A stretch of 40,630 nucleotides of DNA, taken from contig VGVY01000009.1 in the NCBI GenBank assembly GCA_016873835.1, forward strand, positions 1 to 40,630. The letters run 5' to 3'. A program made the translations under genes and the position numbers. Of the stretch, positions 33,743-40,630 are shown piece after piece; the stretch's first letter is position 1; each line of letters begins with the position of its first letter. The notes under the pieces are model-generated. The model saw only the letters and a program-made list of their open reading frames with translations. It was not told where the DNA came from and did not search any database. Origin of the DNA: Ignavibacteria bacterium. GTDB lineage: Bacteria > Bacteroidota > Ignavibacteria > Ignavibacteriales > Melioribacteraceae.

Positions 33743-35008
33743 TTAAAGTCTAGTTTCCCAAAATATTTTTTCTTTTAATTCATCCATCCAAATTGCATAT
33801 AATTTTTGTTTCTTGTTGTATTCAGTAAGTCTTTTAATTTCTTCATAATCTTGATCAAGATTTGCACGATGTTCTGGAATTCGTTTAATTAATTTTACAA
33901 TATGATAACCATAAGTATTTCGATCAATCTCTAACCTTTTAGGATAACCAATATCACCTTCTTTCAATTTATAAATCTGATCCAAAGTACTTTTATCCAG
34001 TTGATTTTTTTCAAAAGTACCAAGCTGTCCGCCAAATTTAGAAGTCTCTTTATCATCACTATATTTTTTAGCAAAAGATTCGAACGTATTTACATTTTTG
34101 ATTATGCTGTCTCTAAGGTCAGTTAAAAATTCAATTGCTTTTAAATCAGCTTCATCATCAGATTTTAGTTTTATAAGAATATGTCTTGAGTGAATTGATT
34201 CTCCCCTTCTTTCAATCAATTGGATAATATGAAATCCAACGGGAGATTCAACAACGCCAGAAAGACTTCCGGGAGCTAAAGAATATGCAACAGCTTCAAA
34301 CTCAGAATAGAATACACCACGTTTTACAAATCCGAGATCTCCGCCTTGAGAAGCACTGCCAGGATCATCTGAATATTTTTTTGCAAGTGAAGCAAAATCT
34401 GATCCTTTTTTTAGAGAATCAAGAAGTGCTATTGCCAACGAACGCGCTTTTGTTTTAATTCTTTCACCCGTTCTTGGATTTTGAAAGATGTGTGATATCT
34501 GATATTTCTCTGCTACTATTCCAAGTGAGTCTTTATATGAATCAAAGAAATCTTCAACCTCTTTTCTAGAAACTTGAATACTGCTAAATTTCTTCTGCTG
34601 AACCATTTGAGCCATTAAATTTTTTCTAGTATCATCTCTTAAGGTTCTTTTTATTTTTTCAACTGGCATTCCATAGACTTGCTCAAGTCTTTCTTTTGAA
34701 CCATATTGACTGATAAAATAATTAATTTGATACTCAAGCTGCTGAGTTACTTGATCATCTGTAACATTTACAGAATCAAGTTCTGCTTGTGCATATAACA
34801 GTTTTTCTTCAATTAGCTGCAGAAGTATAGTTTTAAGGAATGTAGTATCCTTTAGGTTTTGATTTTTTTGCGCAGCTTCGAAACTAGCTCTAAAATCCAA
34901 TTCCGATTTTAATATAATTTCATTGTCAACAACTGCAACTATTTTGTCTGCAATTTGTTGAGCAAAAATGGTTGTAGACATAAGAAGCAATAACAATATT
35001 CGTTTCAT
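33743..35008 (-). CDS. surA: SurA-like periplasmic chaperone with two parvulin domains
   Basis: Periplasmic peptidyl-prolyl isomerase and chaperone for outer-membrane proteins. A signal peptide (MKRILLLLLMSTTIFAQ) is followed by a SurA N-domain (about 20-165), a first parvulin domain (about 170-270) and a second (about 275-380), then a C-terminal helix. The frame opens at 35029, but the ATG at 35008 has AAAGG at ideal spacing and makes a clean signal peptide, so a 421-residue product is preferred. It starts four bases after the preceding foldase-like gene. Assignment as surA is by architecture. Confidence 0.85.
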   Translation of the reverse strand: MKRILLLLLMSTTIFAQQIADKIVAVVDNEIILKSELDFRASFEAAQKNQNLKDTTFLKTILLQLIEEKLLYAQAELDSVNVTDDQVTQQLEYQINYFISQYGSKERLEQVYGMPVEKIKRTLRDDTRKNLMAQMVQQKKFSSIQVSRKEVEDFFDSYKDSLGIVAEKYQISHIFQNPRTGERIKTKARSLAIALLDSLKKGSDFASLAKKYSDDPGSASQGGDLGFVKRGVFYSEFEAVAYSLAPGSLSGVVESPVGFHIIQLIERRGESIHSRHILIKLKSDDEADLKAIEFLTDLRDSIIKNVNTFESFAKKYSDDKETSKFGGQLGTFEKNQLDKSTLDQIYKLKEGDIGYPKRLEIDRNTYGYHIVKLIKRIPEHRANLDQDYEEIKRLTEYNKKQKLYAIWMDELKEKIFWETRL

Positions 35009-35012
35009 AAGA

Positions 35013-35837
35013 TTACCTTTTAATTTCAACTTTGTAGTCAGAAATCAATGATTCAATATAGTTTTTAATCAATTCTTTTCTTTTGACAGTAATAAATCTC
35101 TCTCGAACTATATTTTGAATAAATTCGAATGATGGTATTGAATTACGATTATATTTTTCAAGAAATTGAACAACAGTAAATTTTGATGGTTCCGAATCAA
35201 ATACAATGCTAACTTCATTGAGCAACAAATTATCGACTATTTTTTGGAATGCTAATGGTTTTATTTGATAACTGTAAAATAATTTATTAGCAAATTCTTC
35301 GATTAATGTATTATCCGATTTAATAATTTTAATTGTATTCTCCCATCTACTTTCAATAAGTAAATTTCTAAATCTAATGGCAGATTCCCGATTGACAAAA
35401 GAAGCTAAGTTTAATTTGTATAAATCATCCGTGAGCCTGAAGTCAGATTTATATACATCAAAATATTTCTTAATTTCATCTGTTGCTGGATTAATAGGTT
35501 TATTCTTAAGATATTTTTCAATTAATAATGTAGCAGCTAATTCGCGTTCACTCCTTTTTACCAAAGAAATATAATTAGGTTCAGCGATGATGTTTTCTTT
35601 AATTGCTTCTTGGTACAGAACTTCCTTTTCAACCCAATCATTAATAAATTCTTCTTTATACATTGATTTATTATTATAATCACCCAATGCTGAATCAAGC
35701 ACTGCAGTAGTCAAAGTATGTTCTTCAACTTTTGCCACATAATCTTCTGTTTGTTCTTTTCTTGTGCATGAAGTTGTAAACAATACTAATGTTAAAAGAA
35801 AAAAACTAATTTTTAAACGCAGCTTCAAGCTTATCAT
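35013..35837 (-). CDS. SurA-N-like lipoprotein without a clear isomerase domain
   Basis: Lipoprotein of 274 residues with lipobox FTTSC near residue 24. A helical N-domain like that of SurA/PrsA (about 30-115) is followed by a region (about 115-215) that begins like a parvulin domain but lacks the usual GGDLG-type core seen in both neighbours. The C-terminal segment is again helical. It lies between two true parvulin genes and overlaps the upstream one by 32 bases. A chaperone partner that has lost isomerase activity is the best guess. Confidence 0.7.
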   Translation of the reverse strand: MISLKLRLKISFFLLTLVLFTTSCTRKEQTEDYVAKVEEHTLTTAVLDSALGDYNNKSMYKEEFINDWVEKEVLYQEAIKENIIAEPNYISLVKRSERELAATLLIEKYLKNKPINPATDEIKKYFDVYKSDFRLTDDLYKLNLASFVNRESAIRFRNLLIESRWENTIKIIKSDNTLIEEFANKLFYSYQIKPLAFQKIVDNLLLNEVSIVFDSEPSKFTVVQFLEKYNRNSIPSFEFIQNIVRERFITVKRKELIKNYIESLISDYKVEIKR

Positions 35838-37791
35838 AGTATAGATTAGGTTGATATATACTTCTAAGTTTATTTAAATAACTTTCTTCAAGCCGTTTGC
35901 TTTCACTTTCTTGGAGCAAACTTGCAATCTCAGCTTTTGCTTCATCAAGCGTCTTAAACCTTGCAACATCTCTGCTGACCAATTGTACTATAGACCATCC
36001 ATCTTGAAAAGGGAATGGAGGTGTGATATCGCCAATATTTTCAAGTGCATTTGCCTTTATTGATAATTCATTTGCATCTATTTCTACTAACCCAGAATAG
36101 CCTGACGTGTTCTCATAACCACGTCTTTGAGTATACTTAACTGAAAGGCTGTCAAAATCATATCCAGACACTGCCATTGAATAGTAATTATTTGCAAGCG
36201 AGTCATTAGTTAAATATAATTCTTTGAATTCAACTCGATCTTTCCATCTAAATCTTTCTTTGTTTTTATTATAATAATTTTCAATCATAACACTATCGAC
36301 TACAACTTTAGACCAGATTTCTTCTTCAAGTATTTTAAATAAATAAATACCTTTTTCATACTCGCTCATTAACTTTGCAAATTCTGAATCTTCATTGTCA
36401 TACACCATTGCTTTTTCTTCAATTAATTTTTCACTAGCAAACTGTTCAATTGCATCATCAAGAACTGCTTTATCAAATTCTCTATTTAGAAATGCGCCTT
36501 TAAATTGTAAGAATCCAAATAGAGAATCGATCACATAATTATTTTTATTAACATTGAAAATGTTTAATGCTCCAAACTCTTTATTTATAAACGAACCTTT
36601 ATAATTCGCATCAACTTTAATCGAGTCAGCATTAGCCAATAATTTGTTATAATTATCATTATTAACAGAATATTGAAATTCTTTTTTAAGTTTATCAATC
36701 AATAATTTGAAAGCATCCTTGTGCCTTACCCTTTGAAACATCTGTTTTAATTCTTCTTTTTCAGCTTCATATGTAGGTAATGGCTGAATTTCATTTACTT
36801 TGATTAAATGATAACCAAAACTTGTTTCAATTATTGGAGAAATCTCATTTACTTTTAAATTAAATGCTGTATTCTCAAACTCTGGTACCATTCTTCCGCG
36901 AGTAAAATATCCTAAGTTGCCATTTTGTTTTCCGCTGGCGATATCATCTGAATATTCAGAGGCTAGTTTACCAAAATCTTCACCCTCGGAAAGTTTTTTC
37001 TGAACCAATTTTATTTTTTCTAATGCTTTTAATGAGTCAATGTTTCCAGTTGTATCACGAAAAGCAGCTAAAATATGCTGTGCTTTCACTTGGGGTTTTC
37101 TAGGAACTTTGTTCAGAGCTTTTAAGATATGATACCCAAATTGTGATTTAACTAATTCTGGGAATATTTTTCCAGTTTCAGTATTATAAATTGCATCTTC
37201 AATCGGCACACTTACAATTAGTCCACTTGTAACCCAACCTACAACACCGCCTCTATCTTTTGTATAAGTATCTTTTGAATATTCTTTAGCAATATCTTCG
37301 AAGCTTTCACCTTTATTGATTCTTTCAATTAATTGATTACCCAGCACAACACATTGATCATCTGTCATTAAAGTATCTGGAAGCAAAAGTATATGAGCGG
37401 CATGAATTTCAGTTTTTCTTCTTTCGTAAATTTCTTTCATACCTGGTTCAAAAAGTCTGTCTTCAAGAAATAAAGTACCACCAATATTTTTTTTATATTC
37501 GATTAATTCCTTTTGCATATCCTGATCAACTGTATATCCTCTCACAACAGCATCTCGGAGTTTCATTTTATAATTGACAAATAAATCTAAAAATTTCTTA
37601 AGCGAATTAAGAGAATCATCTTTAGCGGCTTCTACCCCACCAGAATTTTTAGCGTATGCTTCTTCAAATTCACCCATTGTAATTTCATAATTCCCATAAT
37701 CAGCAACAATAATTTTTGAATGTTCAGGTGTACAAGAAACAAGTAATGAGATCAAAAGCAAAACTAAGATTAGAAGTTTTCTGAAAATCAT
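35806..37791 (-). CDS. Large PpiC-type peptidyl-prolyl isomerase lipoprotein
   Basis: Periplasm-facing lipoprotein foldase of 661 residues (lipobox LLVSC near residue 20). Two parvulin domains are visible: about 130-232, beginning HAAHILLLPD with RGGVVGWV, and about 240-345, beginning KAQHILAAF with NGNLGYFTRG. A third, weaker isomerase-like region may lie near 525-625 (RFRWKDRVEFKELYL onwards). The ATG is preceded by an almost ideal SD (TAAGGAGG, 37807-37800). It is the first gene of a foldase operon of three with lengthening overlaps. Confidence 0.86.
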   Translation of the reverse strand: MIFRKLLILVLLLISLLVSCTPEHSKIIVADYGNYEITMGEFEEAYAKNSGGVEAAKDDSLNSLKKFLDLFVNYKMKLRDAVVRGYTVDQDMQKELIEYKKNIGGTLFLEDRLFEPGMKEIYERRKTEIHAAHILLLPDTLMTDDQCVVLGNQLIERINKGESFEDIAKEYSKDTYTKDRGGVVGWVTSGLIVSVPIEDAIYNTETGKIFPELVKSQFGYHILKALNKVPRKPQVKAQHILAAFRDTTGNIDSLKALEKIKLVQKKLSEGEDFGKLASEYSDDIASGKQNGNLGYFTRGRMVPEFENTAFNLKVNEISPIIETSFGYHLIKVNEIQPLPTYEAEKEELKQMFQRVRHKDAFKLLIDKLKKEFQYSVNNDNYNKLLANADSIKVDANYKGSFINKEFGALNIFNVNKNNYVIDSLFGFLQFKGAFLNREFDKAVLDDAIEQFASEKLIEEKAMVYDNEDSEFAKLMSEYEKGIYLFKILEEEIWSKVVVDSVMIENYYNKNKERFRWKDRVEFKELYLTNDSLANNYYSMAVSGYDFDSLSVKYTQRRGYENTSGYSGLVEIDANELSIKANALENIGDITPPFPFQDGWSIVQLVSRDVARFKTLDEAKAEIASLLQESESKRLEESYLNKLRSIYQPNLYYDKLEAAFKN

Positions 37792-37850
37792 TAAAATTAC
37801 CTCCTTATATTGATAATATCTTCATGTTACATGTTACAATTACAAAAAAT

Positions 37851-38804
37851 TTATTTATCAATCGGTATCGGGATAGTATTTCTTTCCCAAAAGTGACCGA
37901 ATTCATAACCTTGAATTTTTTTTTCATTCTCAGCAAGTTCAAGTCGTTTTTCTGTTAAGCAAACATAGAATTTATCAACTTCAACACCTACAAATTTCCG
38001 ATCAAGTTTTTTAGCCACAACAGAGGTAGTCCCGGAACCTAAGAAAGGATCCATAACCACGTCACCTTTATTTGTACTTGCCAAAATTAATTTTGCAATT
38101 AGTTTTTCTGATTTTTGCGTTGGATGAACAGTATTTTCTGGCATTGACCAAAAAGGCACTGAAATATCCGTCCAAATATTTGATGGAAAAGTTAATCTAT
38201 AGTTACCGTTCTTACTTTTTTTCCAATCTTTTGGTTCCCCTTTTAGATCCTTATATGGTGCGATTACACGACGTAAAATTTTAACTTCACTGGAATTAAA
38301 TGTATAATTTTTAGAATGAGTAGCAAACCAGATATCTTCAGAATTATTTTTCCAGTTTTTTGATGAACCTCTCCCTTTTTCGCGTTCCCATGAGATTCTA
38401 TTCCTTAGAATAAAATGCTTGTTCAACAATTGACCAATTGAGATTGATGAATACCAATCTGAACAAAAGTAAATTGAGGCTGTTTCTTTAAGCACTGGTT
38501 TTATTTCAATTAATAATTTTTCTATCCACTTTGTATAATCATCAACAGACTTAAGAGTAAATTTTGTAGAATTAAAAATCTTATTTAGATTATAAGGAGG
38601 ATCAATTACTAATAAATCCACAAAATTTTTTGGAAAATATCTTAATGCATCAAATAAATTCTGACAGATTGTTTTATTGATTAAATCCTCAGCATTTGCT
38701 ACCCTTTTAAGAACAATTGCTCTATCTAAGTAACTTTTATATTCTTTTTTGTTGATTGCTATTGAACGATTAAGCGGAGATTTACTTGTCTTCATTCGTT
38801 TCAT
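37851..38804 (-). CDS. Orphan DNA methyltransferase, beta class (N6-adenine or N4-cytosine)
   Basis: Methylates an amino group in DNA using S-adenosylmethionine. The 317-residue protein has the catalytic motif IV DPPYN at 68-72 early and the SAM-binding motif I DPFLGSGTT at 252-260 late, with the target-recognition region between. That order defines the beta class. DPPY favours N6-adenine. No restriction enzyme is adjacent, so it may be an orphan regulatory methylase or a solitary remnant. It starts nine bases after metG. A second in-frame ATG at 38795 is an alternative start. The recognition sequence is unknown. Confidence 0.87.
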   Translation of the reverse strand: MKRMKTSKSPLNRSIAINKKEYKSYLDRAIVLKRVANAEDLINKTICQNLFDALRYFPKNFVDLLVIDPPYNLNKIFNSTKFTLKSVDDYTKWIEKLLIEIKPVLKETASIYFCSDWYSSISIGQLLNKHFILRNRISWEREKGRGSSKNWKNNSEDIWFATHSKNYTFNSSEVKILRRVIAPYKDLKGEPKDWKKSKNGNYRLTFPSNIWTDISVPFWSMPENTVHPTQKSEKLIAKLILASTNKGDVVMDPFLGSGTTSVVAKKLDRKFVGVEVDKFYVCLTEKRLELAENEKKIQGYEFGHFWERNTIPIPIDK

Positions 38805-38813
38805 TTACAATAT

Positions 38814-40630
38814 TTACTTTGCATTAGTACCAAGAGGTATAGATTCATCAAGTTCAATAATCTTAACAATGCCTTCTTCATTTGAATCAAGTGCAAGTAT
38901 CATTCCTTGGGAATCTAGCCCAAATAATTTTGCTGGTTTTAAATTTGCAACAACTAAAACTTTCTTTCCTATTAATGATTCGGGCTCATAACTTTTTGCA
39001 ATACCAGCTATTAATTGTCTTTTTTCAGAACCAATATCAATTTGAAGTTTAAGTAATTTGTCACTTTTCTTAACTTTTTCTGCTCCAATAATAACAGCGG
39101 CTTTCAATTTTATTTTTTTAAAATCATCAATTGTTATTTCTTCATCAGCATCTACTTTCTCTTCCACTCTGCAAAATTTTTTGATTTGTTCATCAATCAC
39201 ACTGTCTTCAATTTTATTGAATAATATTTCTGGTTGATTTAGTATTCCACCAGCTTTCAAATTTTCTTTGCCACTATTATCCCATTCCGTTTTATCTGAA
39301 TTCAACATTTGGAATATTTTCTCAGAAGTAAAAGGAATGACTGGTTCAAAAACTTCAGCTAGCGTGTAAATTGCATTTAGACAAATGTTAATTGTAGTAG
39401 CACATTTTTCTTTATCCGATTTTACAGTTTTCCACGGTTCAGAATCATTAAAGTATTTATTGCAAGTTCTAGCTAGGTTCATCATTTCTAAAACAGCTTC
39501 CTTAACTTTATACCTTTCCAGCAATGTACCAATGGAAGTTGGATAATCTAATAAAACTTGTGTCATTTCATTATCAATTTTACTAAGCTTACTTCTAATG
39601 GGTATTTTGCCGTTAAAGTGATTAAAAGCGAAAGTGAATGTACGATTTATAAAATTTCCAAGTATGTCAGCTAATTCACTATTATTTCTTGCTTGAAACT
39701 CTTTCCAATAGAAATCAGTATCTTTATTTTCAGGTAAGTTTGCAGCTAAAGTATATCGAAGAGGATCGGGTGGAAACAACTCTATAAACTCAAGCACATC
39801 TATACCCCATCCGCGCGATTTGGAAAATTTTTTCCCTTCAAAATTAAGAAATTCATTCGCGGGTACATTTTGAGGTAATATATATTTTGTTTCTGATACA
39901 TCATTCCATGCCATCAGCATAGCCGGGAATACAATTGTATGGAAAACAACATTATCCTTACCAATGAATGAAACATATTTAGTTGAGCTATCTTGCCAAT
40001 ACCTTTTCCAAAGATCAGGATCACTTCGTTTTTCTGACAATTCCTTTGTTGCAGAAATATAACCAAGTACAGCTTCAAACCAAACATACAATACTTTGCC
40101 ATTAGCATTCTCTAATGGTACTTTTACTCCCCAATCTAAATCCCTTGTTACTGCCCGGTCTTTTAATCCATCTTTAAACCAACCATAACAATACTGCAAA
40201 ACATTTTCTTTCCATGAATATATCGAATTCATGTTATTGATATATTTCTCTAATCGTTCCTGAAATTTACCAAGAGGGAAATACCAATGCGAAGTTTCAT
40301 TTAATACTGGTGTCTCACCACTGATCTTACTTTTTGGCTTTATTAATTCAGAAGGTTCATATAATGAACCACATTTTTCGCATTCATCACTTCGTGCTTC
40401 TTCATAACCACATTTTGGACAAGTACCTTCAACATATCTATCCGGTAAAAACATTTTTACTTTTTCATCATAAAATTGTTTTGATTTCTTTTCTAATAAT
40501 ATTCCGCTTTTATAATATGAAGTGAAAAATTGTTGTGCAGTTTCATGATGAATTGGTAAACTAGTTCTTGAATAAACATCAAAGCTTATCCCAAATTTTT
40601 CAAAGCTCTGTAAATTTAGTTCATGATATT
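38814..40630 (-). CDS. metG: Methionyl-tRNA synthetase (partial, N-terminus beyond right edge)
   Basis: Charges tRNA-Met in the cytosol. The frame is open from the right edge and codes for about 605 residues. The HIGH-motif region is outside the window. Seen here are the zinc knuckle with four cysteines (CPKCG and CEKCG), the KFSKS form of the KMSKS loop in EGKKFSKSRGWG, the anticodon-binding helical domain, and a C-terminal EMAPII/tRNA-binding domain (about the last 110 residues, starting IDDFKKIKLK). An internal Met at 40454 is not the true start: in-frame synthetase sequence continues upstream of it to the edge. Confidence 0.95.
   Translation of the reverse strand, partial: YHELNLQSFEKFGISFDVYSRTSLPIHHETAQQFFTSYYKSGILLEKKSKQFYDEKVKMFLPDRYVEGTCPKCGYEEARSDECEKCGSLYEPSELIKPKSKISGETPVLNETSHWYFPLGKFQERLEKYINNMNSIYSWKENVLQYCYGWFKDGLKDRAVTRDLDWGVKVPLENANGKVLYVWFEAVLGYISATKELSEKRSDPDLWKRYWQDSSTKYVSFIGKDNVVFHTIVFPAMLMAWNDVSETKYILPQNVPANEFLNFEGKKFSKSRGWGIDVLEFIELFPPDPLRYTLAANLPENKDTDFYWKEFQARNNSELADILGNFINRTFTFAFNHFNGKIPIRSKLSKIDNEMTQVLLDYPTSIGTLLERYKVKEAVLEMMNLARTCNKYFNDSEPWKTVKSDKEKCATTINICLNAIYTLAEVFEPVIPFTSEKIFQMLNSDKTEWDNSGKENLKAGGILNQPEILFNKIEDSVIDEQIKKFCRVEEKVDADEEITIDDFKKIKLKAAVIIGAEKVKKSDKLLKLQIDIGSEKRQLIAGIAKSYEPESLIGKKVLVVANLKPAKLFGLDSQGMILALDSNEEGIVKIIELDESIPLGTNAK

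Noticed and set aside
37824-37837. Tandem ATGTTAC repeat upstream of the large PpiC gene
   Set aside because: Only two seven-base copies are present, with no further copies seen in the window. It could be chance in AT-rich DNA.
38814-40454. metG start at the internal Met 40454
   Set aside because: In-frame methionyl-tRNA synthetase sequence continues upstream to the window edge, so this Met is internal.

Overview
The window looks like chromosomal DNA of a low-GC, Gram-negative member of the Bacteroidota/Chlorobiota/Ignavibacteriota group, most likely Ignavibacteria-like. The evidence is a TonB receptor, SurA-type foldases, lipoproteins and Lol-type ABC genes (an outer membrane), a fused KorA plus KorB ferredoxin enzyme, and several promoters of the Bacteroidetes form TTG-N19-21-TAnnTTTG. 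Many genes also carry clear Shine-Dalgarno (SD) sequences. The phylum is an inference from these traits and not a database match. No insertion sequence, prophage, CRISPR array or integrase was seen, and no gene-free stretch exceeds about 300 bases.

Layout. 1-2955: phosphate-uptake operon on the minus strand (porin, pstS, start of pstC) behind a four-repeat Pho box. 2956-3817: PlsC-type acyltransferase with its promoter. 3882-4487: tRNA operon Pro-Arg-His-Glu with promoter and terminator. 4549-9122 (plus): two LolC/E-like permeases, the LolD ATPase and a Tat-exported GH109-like oxidoreductase. 9104-20268 (minus): leucyl aminopeptidase, NrnA-like DHH phosphoesterase, korB, korA, dsbD, nadE and a TonB-dependent receptor. 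20366-24905: nuoA-F only. 24965-30988: a lysine cluster of the LysW amino-group-carrier type: lysW, homocitrate synthase, lysX, lysY, a class II glutamine-amidotransferase-like gene, lysZ, lysJ. 31041-38804: envelope M23 peptidase, VOC protein, MoxR ATPase, three SurA/PpiC-type foldase genes and an orphan DNA methyltransferase. 38814-40630: metG, cut by the right edge.

The most interesting point is in the lysine cluster. LysW, a 55-residue zinc carrier protein, ends in EDWGQ instead of the family's EDWGE. In characterised systems LysX activates the side-chain carboxylate of that last Glu, which a Gln lacks. A free-standing Ntn-type glutaminase domain with catalytic Cys2 is encoded inside the same cluster and overlaps lysZ by 10 bases. 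Together these suggest, as inference only, that LysW is made as an inactive Gln form and matured by deamidation, much as Dop matures the Gln-ended protein Pup. A simple sequence variant, or use of the alpha-carboxylate, remains possible.

The cluster supplies homocitrate synthesis and the carrier-bound conversion of alpha-aminoadipate to lysine up to transamination. Homoaconitase, homoisocitrate dehydrogenase, the aminoadipate aminotransferase and the LysK release enzyme are not in the window. The nuo genes likewise stop after nuoF, so subunits G-N must lie elsewhere or be absent.
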